Below the pieces are notes generated by a model that did not search any database, was not told where the DNA came from, and was given only the letters and a program-made list of their open reading frames with translations. Position numbers and translations under genes: made by a program. This document shows positions 46,301-54,810 of a stretch of 64,000 bases of DNA, piece after piece. The DNA is taken from positions 11,372,863-11,436,862 of the forward strand of contig NC_134849.1 of assembly GCF_965363235.1 (NCBI RefSeq). Direction: 5' to 3'. Source of the DNA: Mytilus galloprovincialis (lineage: Eukaryota; Mollusca; Bivalvia; Mytilida; Mytilidae). Position 1 is the stretch's first letter, and every line of letters starts with the position of its first letter.

Positions 46301-49300
46301 AATTAGAATTCTTTAAAAAATGTGTAGGCTGAAAACGTGCAAAGCAAAAATCAGTTCCTGCCAATTAGCTAAACTAAATTGCTCGGTGCTTCAGCTAAAA
46401 TTGAAAGGGACAGGATATGACAATGGAGGGCAGGGCATTTTTTTTAGAATAGGAAAAGGCAATGCTCATTTTTGTCGAGCCTTCGACTTTAGTCGAAAAA
46501 GCGAGACTAAGGGATCCTACATTCCGTCGTCGTCGTCGTCGTCGGCGGCGTCCACAAATATTCACTCTGTGGTTAAAGTTTTTGAAATTTTAATAACTTT
46601 CTTAAACTATACTGAATTTCTACCAAACTTGGACAGAAGCTTGTTTATGATCATAAGAAAGTATCCAGAAGTAAATTTTGTAAAAATAAAATTCCATTTT
46701 TTCCGTATTTTACTTATAAATGGACTTAGTTTTTCTGCGAGGAAACATTACATTCACTCTGTGGTTAAAGTTTTTAAAATTTTAATAACTTTCATAAACT
46801 ATCCTTGATTTGTACCAAACTTGGACAGAAGCTTGTTTATGATCATAAGAAAGTATCCAGAAGTAAATTTTGTAAAAATAAATTTCCACTTTTCCATATT
46901 TTACTTATAAATGGACTTAGTTTTTCTGCGAGGAAAAATTACATTCACTCTGTGGTTAAAGTTTTTAAAATTTTAATAACTTTCATAAACTATCCTTGAT
47001 TTGTACCAAACTTGGACAGAAGCTTGTTTATGATCATAAGATAGTATCAAGAAGAAAATTTTGTAAAAATAAATTTCCACTTTTCCGTATTTTACTTATA
47101 AATGGACTTAGTTTTTTTGCCAGAAACAAAACATTCACTCTGTGGTTTAAGTTTTTAAAATTTTTACAATGTTCTTAAACTATCCTGGATTTCTACCAAA
47201 CTTAGACAAAAGCTTGTTTCTGATCATAAGATATTATTCAGAAGTCAAAAAAATCACTTTTTCCGTATTTTACTTATAAATGGACTTAGTTTTTCTTCCA
47301 GTTAACATTACATACAGTCTGCAGTTAAAGTTTATAAAACATTTATTAGATTCATAAACTATCCTGGATTTTTTTACCAAACTTGGAAGCTTCTTTCAAT
47401 CAAAAGACAGTATCGAGAGGGAAATTTTTATTGATGTTTTTCCTCATTTTTGTTGAGTCTGCGATTAACAGCAAAAGTAGGCGAGACACTGGGTTCCGTG
47501 GAACCCTTACAAATTTTTTAGTCTATAGTTCTGTGTGCTAAGCTTATAATGTATTTTAGTTGAAAAGTGTTTTATGTATTTTAGTGGAAAAGAAGAAAGA
47601 AAGTGGAGAATCATCAGACAGAAATCAGAAGAAAAAGATTGGTAGGTCGTGTAGGTCAAATAAACTGCAATAATATAGTACATGTAGTATTAATGAACAT
47701 TTTCAAATTTCATTTTTTTTTATTGCAAGTGCAAAATATTTTATATAAAAGGCTACTGTTGAATTGATATACAAAATTTAAAATGCGAGATTAAATTATT
47801 GCGATTTTAACCCTATCTCATTTTCACAATAATAAAATCATCTGAAAAATTTCCAAGTTAACAGTATATTTACCAATTTTTATGTGAGAACAATTTTTTT
47901 ATGTAAAGCAAAATGTTTCTTTTTTTTTGACAATGTTTAACATGGTATTGGCTATTATTAATGGACTTTTGAATACCTGCTTTGTGTCTTCAATCTCTCA
48001 TTTCACTGATGTCATCATTAATTTGAAGATTATTTCATTATTTGCACTATATAATCTGATAATAATAGTGTATTTATTGCAATTTGGAAAATATTGGTCA
48101 AGGGAGATAAATAAAGGCAACAGTAGTATACCACTGTTCGTAACTCATAAGTGGATTGAAAAAAACAAATCTTTTTACAATCTAAAACTGAAGGAAACGC
48201 ATTAAATATAAGAGGAGAACAAAGACACATCATTAAAATGTAACACACACAGAAACCAACTACAATGTAAGCATTAGACAAAATCTGAAGAGAATAACAA
48301 ATATAAAATAAAAATAAATACATGAATTTGGGATAAGGCCTAAAAAAAAAAGATATGTGTTTCCGGTAACATCATTTTGAAAAATAGGGTCGGTAGGTCG
48401 GAATTCTTTTTTTTTTTTTTTTTTTTTTTTTGGCATCGTAAATGAAATCCGGAAAATCATCATGTTTTTTCCAAGTCCGGATCCGTAATTAGTTTCAAAA
48501 ACCGGAAGTGTGCCATTTGCAATGTTTTTGAAGCACCTGCTGTGCAAATTTCTTGGATTTTAACCTATTTGGAATACCTTTTGACATTAATAAAATGTTT
48601 TACTGGCTTTCTATGCAAGAGGAAGCAAGAGAGAAAAAATATTATGTCATCTATCAGAAGCCTGTGTCAAAAACAGGGTCGGTTGATAAATTTTTTTTTT
48701 TTTTTTTTTTTGGAAGATCCAAATAAAAAGTTAGGGTCGGGGCTAAAAAACAGGGTCGGTCGGGTTACCGGAAACACGGATCTTTTTTTTCTCGGCCTAA
48801 AGAAAGTACCGTCCCACATCTTATAGTAATAAGCCATTGGATTATATTAAAAAATCAAAATTGATCATTGGCATGTAGACAAGGGAGATAAATCAGCTAT
48901 TGGATTATATTAAAAAATTAAAATTGATCATTGGCATGTAGACAAGGGAGATAAATCAGCTATTGAATGAAATCAAACAATCCAATTTTATAATTTTTTA
49001 TTTGGACAAGGGAGATAAGTCAGCTATTGAATTGAATCAAACTTTTAAAATTTATCTTTTTTGTTTGGACAAAAGAGATGAATTAGTTTTGAATGAGACC
49101 AAACAATAAAAAAGGATCATTTTCATGTAGACAAGGGAGATAAATCAGCTATTGAATTAGATCAAACTCAAAATTTATCATTTGCATTTTGGATAAGGGA
49201 GATAATTCAGCTATTGAATGAGATCAAACCATCAACTTTGTTATTCACACTAAACATTTATTTCAGAGAGACAAGAAGAGAAGTTGAAGAATAACAACAG

Positions 49301-52300
49301 GGATCTATCTTTTGTAAGTTTTTAATTATTCTGATAATGCAATTATATTTACAGGGCATTTATTTTTGCAATCAAATTTATAGTTTATGTCTTGTTTTAA
49401 ACCAAAGTCTTTTATAAATTGTAACTAATTCAAAGTGCAATAGATGTCAGGTTGCAGAGGGTTATATTTGCTTCTAGAATATGGAATCCTGTTGAAAAAA
49501 ATACTGCAACTTGAAATATATATAAAAGTAAAGAGATGTGGTATGATTGCTATTAATGGAAACTAATTAGCTGAAAATTTAACAACTTATTCCCGGTGAA
49601 TGCTTTGGTTCTTCAATGATGAGTGACTAGACACCCTTTTTAGCTCACCTGGCCTCGTCGTTAACTTTTACAAAAATCTTCTCCTCTGAAACTACCAAGC
49701 CAAATTTAACCAAACTTGGCCACAATGATCATTGGGGTATCTAGTTTAAAAAATGTGTGGCGTGACCTGCCAAACCAACCAAGCTGGCCGCCATGGCTAA
49801 AAATAGAACATAGGGGTAAAATGCAGTTTTTGGCTTATAACTAAAAAACCAAAGCATTTAGAGCAAATCTGACAGGGGCTAAAATTGTATATCAGGTCAA
49901 GATCTATCTGCCCTGAAATTTTCAGATGAATCAGACAATCCATTGTTGGGTTGCTGCCCCTGAATTGGTAATTTTAGGAAAATTTTGCTGTTTTTGGTTA
50001 TTATCTTGAATATTATTATAGATAAAGATAAACTGTAAACAGCAATAATGTTAAGTAAAATAATATTTACAAATAAGTCAACATGACCAAAATGGTCAGT
50101 TGACCCCTTTAGGAGTTATTGCCCTTTAAAGTAAATTTTTAACCATTTTTCGTAAATTTTATATATCTTTTACAAGAATCTTCTCCTCTGAAACTACCAA
50201 GCCAAATTAATCCAAACTTAGCCATAATCATCTTTGGGGTATCTAGTTTAAAAAATGTGTGGCGTGACCTGCCAAACCAACCAAGATGGCCGCATGGCTA
50301 ATAATAGAACATAGGGGTAAAATGCAGTTTTTGGCTTATAACTCAAAAACCAAAGCATTAAGAGCAAATCTGACATTTTAAAATTGTTTGTCAGGTCATG
50401 ATCTCTCTGCCCTGAAATTTTCAGATGAATCAGAGATTCCGTTGTTGGGTTGCTGCCCCTGATTTGCTAATTTTAGGGAAATTTTTCTGTTTTTGGTTAT
50501 TATCTTGAATATTATTATAGATAGAGATAAACTGTAAACAGCAATAATGTTCAGCAAAGTAAGATTTACAAATAAGTCAACATGACCAAAATGGTCAATT
50601 GACCCCCTAAGGAGTAATTGTCCTTTATAGTCAATTTTAAACAATTTTCATAAAATTTGTAAATTTTTACTACCGGTAACTTTTTCCACAGAAACTACTG
50701 GGCCAAGTTCATTATAGATAGTGATAATTGTAAGCAGCAAGAATGTTCAGGAAAGTAAGATGTACAAACACATCTTCATCACCAAAACACAATTTTGTCA
50801 TGAATCCATCTGCTTCCTTTGTTTAATATTCACATAGACCAAGGTGAGCGACACAGGCTCTTTAGAGCCTCTAGTTTATTAGCTAAATTAGAAATGAAAT
50901 ATTTATAAATAATCAAAAATAGACTAGAAAACAATTATGGAATTCTACTTTAATGTGTCAAATATACTTATTAAACTCATGTAAAATCTGCACCCATAGT
51001 TCTGTGATGTGAGTTATTAGTAATTTGATATATGTGCATAGTGAGACAAACTGAACATAGATTGACTAGTTTTCTTAATATTGCACAACACTGCATTGTG
51101 TTCAAGAGCTCAGGCAAACTGAACATAGATTGACTAGTTTTCTTAATATTGCACAACACTGCATTGTGTTCAAGAGCTCAGACAAACTGAACATAGATTG
51201 ACTAGTTTTCTTAATATTGCACAACACTGCATTGTGTTCAAGAGCTCAGACAAACTGAACATAGATTGACTAGTTTTCTTAATATTGCACAACACTGCAT
51301 TGTGTTCAAGAGCTCAGACAAACTGAACATAGATTGACTAGTTTTCTTAATATTGCACAACACTACATTGTGTTCAAGAGCTCAGACAAACTGAATATAG
51401 ATTGACAAGTTTTCTTAATATTGCACAACACTACATTGTGTTCAAGAGCTCAGACAAACTGAATATAGATTGACAAGTTTTCTTAATATTGCACAACACT
51501 ACATTGTGTTCAAGAGCTCAGACAAACTGATGAACATGGACTGACAAGTTTTCTTAATATTGCACAACACTGCTTTGTGTTCAAGAGCTCATACACTTGT
51601 ATATTCATGATGTCATAAGAATTGAAATGAAGTGACTTGCTTTACAAAATAAAGTAACAGTCAACTGACAACAGGGTTAGCCACTACTTTTATGCCCCAG
51701 TCTAATAAAGATTGAATTGTACTAGTGAAAATATTAAAAATTTTACATAGTCCTATAGGGACAAGTTTTGATATTTAGTTTTCAGAATAGTAGATAAACA
51801 AAATTTCTGCACAGACTGTAGTAACATAATAAGAAAACTTTCTACAAATGATTATTTTATATATTTTTAGGTTAAAATGAAATCTATGTTTGCAATAGGT
51901 TTTGCATTCACAGCTCTTCTAAGCATGTTTAACTCTATGTAAGTATTTTTAGAAAACATTTCAAAAGTTATGATATCTTATATGTAAAGATTTGTTCATG
52001 AATTTAAATTATATAAGAACAAGTTTGCAATCTCAAAGAGTGGCAAAAGATACCAAAGGACTGTTTGTAATAAAAAAAAAAAATCCTTGACTAAAAAAAA
52101 GAATTTTTCAATAATTGCATTGCATGTATGTTTCATTATAATAGTTATTTTGATTGGCTAACAGCAATCTCACGTCCCCCTGAAATTGACATTCATTACG
52201 TAATGAACTGTTACACTATGAAGACACCAGGTCCAACAATAAAGTGCACAGGTAAATTAAAGAAAACCTTGATAATGTTGATAGAAATTGTGTTTTCATG

Positions 52301-53674
52301 ATTCTAGCTAAAAAAATGTAATTATAAGTATTGAATGCTTCTTTTTGTAATTTCATAGGGTTGTAAAAGGGTTGACCATGCACACATTTTTAGAAGCAAA
52401 ATGTACTTCGGTCAAAGCTTTTACACCCCAATGAAATAACAAAAAGAAGCATTCAATTCTTAAATGTAGTTGATGATTAATAATATTCTGTGATCATCAT
52501 TGTTTCAGATTTGATGGAAGAGTTGTAGCCAAGCTGCCATTTACACCAATTTCATTACTGCAGGGTATATCACATCGGAACTTGGGTGGAGATGACTACA
52601 CACATTGCTCATTTATTTTCCTCTATATACTCTGTACAATGTCTATAAGACAGGTAAGCAAGGTGGCTAGTCCTCACTCATTTATTTTCCTCTATATACT
52701 GTGTACAATGTCTATAAGACAGGTACGGTATTTAGAATAAGCAATCAAGACAAGAATCATTTAAGATTGGTGCATTAACCTTTACACAACACATATTCAA
52801 CCTACACTCAAGAGTCTATAAGGGTACCAAATTTTGAAAGAATATGGGTCTAATTTGAATACCCAGAACAGAATCTCTCTTTAGTGTTTTTCTAAGAGAA
52901 GTGACATTCATGCTAGTATCAAATTAACAAAAATATACTAAGTATGTCCTGTAAAAGGGGATATCAGTATATTTAAATTAATCAAAGTTATGTGTTATTT
53001 GAATTGTGGTTTTAAATGTCAAGAACATTAATAAAAAAAAAAAGGACCAAAAACAAACAATATAATGAATATTATTTGAATAGTAAAATAAAAAACTAGG
53101 AACATGTATAGCATTATGTTTTTTCACTTTTGTAAAAAAAAAATTAAACAAATAATGCACTCTTTGAACCTCATTGAAACAATGCAAAAGTCAATAATAC
53201 TTTTAATCTTTAATATTCGTTTGGTAATTCGCATCTAATTCTGTGAAGTTTTAGCTGATTATTAATGATTGACTATTAACAAACAAGGAATCATATTAAA
53301 CATGTTTAATATCCAATCACAAGCATTTACTGTGAATTCATTTATTTTCATGGGTATCAAGGAAAACTTGCATGTTCATAAATACTTGATTTCGTGGTTT
53401 TGCTTATATAATTAGGTATACATGCATGCCTATAGGAAATTTGTCATTCATCAAACATTTAATTTCTTGGTTCACCTGTAACCATGAAATCAATAAAAAT
53501 TTGTATCCATGGAATAATAATGAATCCACAGTATCTTTTTAATTCAGATAATACTTATAGTTTTCTTATTATTTGTTTTAGAATATACAGAAAATTCTTG
53601 GTTTATCACCCTCTCGTGCAGCAAGCAAGCAAGGCGGAGGTCTTTTCTCACCACCAACTCAACTGACAAAGTGA
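40325..53674 (+). CDS. TMCO1: TMCO1, ER membrane insertase/calcium-leak protein, complete seven-exon gene
   Basis: Joining seven exons (40325-40385, 45769-45846, 47585-47641, 49267-49313, 51871-51938, 52509-52653, 53582-53674) gives 549 nt, a 182-aa protein; vertebrate TMCO1 is 188 aa. All introns are GT-AG and all phases agree. Residues 1-25 hold TM1 (LLIVFISICTALL), 26-80 a Lys/Glu-rich coiled coil (KLKAEVEKQSKK), about 86-106 TM2 (KSMFAIGFAFTALLSMFNSI) and 137-151 TM3 (SFIFLYILCTMSIRQ), followed by the conserved NIQKILGL. TMCO1 belongs to the Oxa1 superfamily with EMC3 and GET1. It acts in the ER membrane in the multipass translocon, and has also been described as a calcium load-activated channel. 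The introns are packed with repeats, yet the frame is intact, so the gene is presumably functional. Confidence 0.97.
40702..42040. mobile_element. Mutator-like non-autonomous element 1, in TMCO1 intron 1
   Basis: Long terminal inverted repeats (40702-40805 and 41934-42040) are built from short units such as CGTACCAACGTAAACTCGTA. The exact 9-bp direct repeat CCTCAACGT flanks the element (40693-40701 and 42041-42049). The outermost 6-8 bases of the two ends do not match, but the next 25 or so do. A 9-bp duplication with long TIRs is the Mutator pattern. The interior carries a 112-bp tandem duplication (41099-41295) ending in an R5 fragment; there is no transposase. Confidence 0.75.
41255..41345 (+). 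repeat. R5 fragment
   Basis: GATGGACAGTCAAACTCATA, AACGCCATGGCTAATAAAT and AATAGCACACAAGACCGTGA are R5 blocks. A weaker copy of the first block occurs 110 bp upstream. Confidence 0.6.
42574..44205. mobile_element. Mutator-like non-autonomous element 2, in TMCO1 intron 1
   Basis: Inverted ends of 110-140 bp (42574-42715 and 44096-44205) consist of units such as AGCGACAACAAGCGTCAAGA, with GGGTCTCGCTAAT facing ATTAGTGAGACAG at the tips. The 8-bp direct repeat TGCAAATC flanks it (42566-42573 and 44206-44213). The 1.4-kb interior is AT-rich with no transposase; 61-aa frames at 42775, 43150 and 43482 are incidental. It has the same design as the element 530 bp upstream but unrelated sequence. Confidence 0.78.
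44214..45768. other. Rest of TMCO1 intron 1
   Basis: Contains a 30-bp exact tandem duplication at 44588-44647. An inverted pair (TATAACAGTCAGAGCTTAGA near 44880; its partner near 45540) may bound another decayed element. No exon was found here. Confidence 0.5.
45769..45846 (+). CDS. TMCO1: TMCO1 exon 2
   Basis: Acceptor TTTTTTAG, donor GTAAGA, 78 nt, residues 21-46 plus one base. Reads LTWVLVYRTEKYKKLKAEVE..., the start of the cytosolic coiled coil, nearly identical to vertebrate TMCO1. Confidence 0.96.
46467..47520 (+). repeat. Hairpin-ended tandem-module repeat, family G, copy 1 (TMCO1 intron 2)
   Basis: The left end has the stem TTCGACTTTAGTCGAA, then CGAGACTAAGGGATCC and a CGT-triplet run. 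Four modules of about 191 bp each begin at ATTCACTCTGTGGTTAAAGT (46559, 46752, 46943, 47133), followed by a diverged fifth and GGCGAGACACT with the perfect palindrome GGGTTCCGTGGAACCC at 47491-47506. The modules produce several similar 60-160-aa frames, which are not genes. It shares both ends with 62926-63801. Confidence 0.88.
47585..47641 (+). CDS. TMCO1: TMCO1 exon 3
   Basis: 57 nt, residues 47-65 plus one base (LEKKKESGESSDRNQKKKI), continuing the coiled coil. Donor GTAGGT. A near-copy of its acceptor, GTATTTTAGTTGAAAAG, lies 25 bp upstream; using it would shift the frame. Confidence 0.95.
48105..48344 (+). repeat. R4 copy, left part (TMCO1 intron 3)
   Basis: CAACAGTAGTATACCACTGT, TAAAACTGAAGGAAACGC, ATTAAATATAAGAGGAGAAC and ACATGAATTTGGGATA are R4 blocks. 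The copy is interrupted at 48344 and resumes at 48794. The 92-97-aa opposing frames are incidental. Confidence 0.78.
48345..48793. mobile_element. MITE inserted into R4, with 8-bp target duplication
   Basis: The ends, about 30 bp, are inverted: GTGTTTCCGGTAAC near 48357 and GTTACCGGAAACAC near 48764. AGGGTCGGT-type blocks lie inside, along with poly-T runs of about 27 and 22. The direct repeat GGCCTAAA flanks the element (48337-48344 and 48794-48801). The interior encodes nothing; the 94-95-aa frames cross poly-T. Confidence 0.75.
48794..48832 (+). repeat. R4 copy, right part
   Basis: AAGTACCGTCCCACATCTTA resumes the R4 sequence that stopped at 48344, so the MITE is younger than the R4 copy. 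Confidence 0.6.
48833..49235. repeat. 63-bp tandem array, 6-7 units (TMCO1 intron 3)
   Basis: Units hold ACAAGGGAGATAAATCAGCT and a TATTGAAT(G/T)-type block followed by ATCAAAC, repeating every 62-66 bp (blocks at 48895, 48958, 49021, 49083, 49146, 49208). The first two units are nearly identical; later ones diverge. It ends about 30 bp before exon 4. Confidence 0.85.
49267..49313 (+). CDS. TMCO1: TMCO1 exon 4
   Basis: 47 nt, residues 66-81 (ERQEEKLKNNNRDLSF), phase 1 in and phase 0 out, donor GTAAGT. ERQEEKLKNNNRDLS is a highly conserved TMCO1 signature. Confidence 0.96.
49543..49640 (+). repeat. R2 fragment (TMCO1 intron 4)
   Basis: AGAGATGTGGTATGATTGCT and GGTTCTTCAATGATGAGTGA are R2 start and middle blocks with a shortened interior. 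Confidence 0.65.
49648..50878 (+). repeat. Hairpin-ended tandem-module repeat, family I (TMCO1 intron 4)
   Basis: Starts TTTTTAGCTCACCTGGCC, then has two modules of about 510 bp, each opening with AATCTTCTCCTCTGAAACTA (49675 and 50177) and containing GGCTTATAACT. A truncated third follows, then GGTGAGCGACACAGG and the hairpin GGCTCTTTAGAGCC, with CTAG just beyond. AGCTCACCTGGCC elements are common in molluscs (recognised from memory). No protein; the 82-aa minus frame is incidental. Confidence 0.88.
51044..51591. repeat. 68-bp satellite array, eight units (TMCO1 intron 4)
   Basis: CAAACTGAACATAGATTGAC recurs at a strict 68-bp period (51047, 51115, 51183, 51251, 51319, 51387, 51455, 51523). 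Units 1-4 are essentially identical, 5-7 acquire ordered substitutions, and unit 8 has a 3-bp insertion. Each unit includes CACAACACTGCATTGTGTT, an imperfect palindrome, and GAGCTC. It is not coding. Confidence 0.94.
51871..51938 (+). CDS. TMCO1: TMCO1 exon 5
   Basis: 68 nt, residues 82-103 plus two bases: VKMKSMFAIGFAFTALLSMF. This is TM2 of the protein. Acceptor ATTTTTAG, donor GTAAGT. Confidence 0.96.
52323..52464. mobile_element. Fold-back element in TMCO1 intron 5
   Basis: TATTGAATGCTTCTTTTTGT at the left pairs with ACAAAAAGAAGCATTCAAT at the right, and GTAAAAGGGTTGACC with GGTCAAAGCTTTTAC further in. The arms are about 55 bp. The right arm ends about 45 bp before the exon 6 acceptor. 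Confidence 0.75.
52509..52653 (+). CDS. TMCO1: TMCO1 exon 6
   Basis: 145 nt, residues 104-152: the FDGRVVAKLPFTP loop, SHRN/GDD, then SFIFLYILCTMSIRQ (TM3). Acceptor TGTTTCAG, donor CAG/GTAAGC. FDGRVVAKLPFTP is nearly invariant across animals. The downstream donor at 52723 is treated separately. Confidence 0.96.
52654..52722 (+). other. TMCO1: In-frame duplication of exon 6 tail with a second splice donor
   Basis: Bases 52608-52656 are copied at 52677-52725 with one mismatch, including the donor. If the second donor (CAG/GTACGG at 52723) is used, the exon gains exactly 69 nt (23 codons) with no stop, adding a second HSFIFLYILCTMSIRQ to the protein. The first donor is the better match to consensus and is presumably the main one. 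Confidence 0.85.
53328..53533. mobile_element. 205-bp MITE with TA ends (TMCO1 intron 6)
   Basis: TACTGTGAATTCATTTATTT at the left faces AATAATGAATCCACAGTA at the right; the inverted repeats are about 30 bp with a few mismatches. CTGTG...CACAG bordered by TA fits a Tc1/mariner-type miniature element. It ends 49 bp before exon 7. Confidence 0.78.
53582..53674 (+). CDS. TMCO1: TMCO1 exon 7 (terminal)
   Basis: 93 nt including TGA, residues 153-182: NIQKILGLSPSRAASKQGGG, then a short Ser/Pro/Thr tail. The conserved NIQKILGL...PSRAA block fixes the frame; the tail is shorter than in vertebrates. Confidence 0.95.
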   Translation, partial: NIQKILGLSPSRAASKQGGGLFSPPTQLTK

Positions 53675-53930
53675 TCTAGGAAGATTTATGAGACTGTTGA
53701 ATATAATGACATATGAACTTTTCATAGTTAGTTTAAACAAGACTTTACTGTTGAAGATCCATCTGACTTATTGCTAATTTATCAAGATGTAAATGGCCTT
53801 ATGTGTATGTGCAGTTTTTAGTGATGTACATAGGTTTTATTATTTTTCATATTCAGTGCATATTTGAAATGTAAATATATGACAGTTAGAAATAGCCATT
53901 CAGGATTGTTTGAAAACTAATCATTATGAA

Positions 53931-54040
53931 AATAAACAAGACACCTTTCCAACAAGTCATTCGTATTGAACCCATGGTCAGCAAACAGAAACTGTACATA
54001 ATATATGATGAAATAAATTTTAATGTGTATTTGTCTGTAC
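53931..54040 (+). terminator. TMCO1 polyadenylation signals
   Basis: AATAAA occurs at 53931-53936 and at 54012-54017. The second is followed by GT-rich sequence (TGTGTATTTGTCTG), as expected of a cleavage site near 54030-54040, giving a 3' UTR of about 360 nt. Confidence 0.65.
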
Positions 54041-54574
54041 TTGATTGTGTTTCTTTGTTAGAGGAATGTAAACACTAGCTGGATTTGTATAGCGGTTTTG
54101 TAATCAACACAAAAAAAAAATGGTATCCAAATTCCATTTTCCCTTAGTTTTTTTGAGATTGATCTGAGAATGAATATGTGTACTGAGACTTTTTTAATAT
54201 TGAAATTATTGAAAAAATTGCAATAGATAAGTTTCACAAAAAACTAAAACCCACATTTAAAATTTGAATAGCACTATTTGTACGCATCATTTCTTGAAAT
54301 TTCAAAGATTTTATTCCTCACTATTACCCATCATTCAACAATCACAATGTAAAATGCATGCAAAAAAATGTACATAGAGGTCAATTTATTTGGAAGAGTC
54401 GTTAAAATGAAAAAGAAAAGGATACTGGGTATATATCCATGACGCAAAATCAGTACAACAAAAAAACACACAAAAGCAAAAGAATATGGTTTTTATTGCT
54501 GTTCTTCATCTGAAAGTCACAGGGAGGCCTTGAACACAAAAAGAAAATCTAACCTCATATTTGGTGATTTCTTT

Positions 54575-54805
54575 TAAAAGAGGGACGAAAGATACCAGAA
54601 GAACAGTCAAATAAATCAAAAAGAAACTGACAATGCCATGGCTAAAAATATAAAAAAAACAAACGGACAAATAATAGTACTCAAGAAACAGCATAGAAAA
54701 ATGACTGAGCAACACGAACTCCACCAAAAACTGGGGTGATCTCTAGTGCCTCAGAAGTGTTAGCAGATCCTGCTCCAAATGTGGCACCCATCAGGTTGCT
54801 CATGT
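54575..54805 (+). repeat. R5 copy, fullest in window
   Basis: AGGGACGAAAGATACCAG, AACAGTCAAATAAATC, ACAATGCCATGGCTAAAAAT, ACAGCATAGAAAAATGA, ACGAACTCCACCAAAAACTG, GATCCTGCTCCAAATGTGGC and GTTGCTCATG in order. The 73-aa minus frame is incidental. Confidence 0.8.
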
Positions 54806-54810
54806 TTTAG

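Noticed and set aside
46320..47178. Three similar 60-162-aa plus-strand frames
   Set aside because: They are translations of successive family G modules and end at each module; the same peptides would arise wherever the repeat lies.
48260..48826. 94-95-aa frames on both strands
   Set aside because: They cross poly-T runs inside the nested MITE and the R4 copy; not genes.
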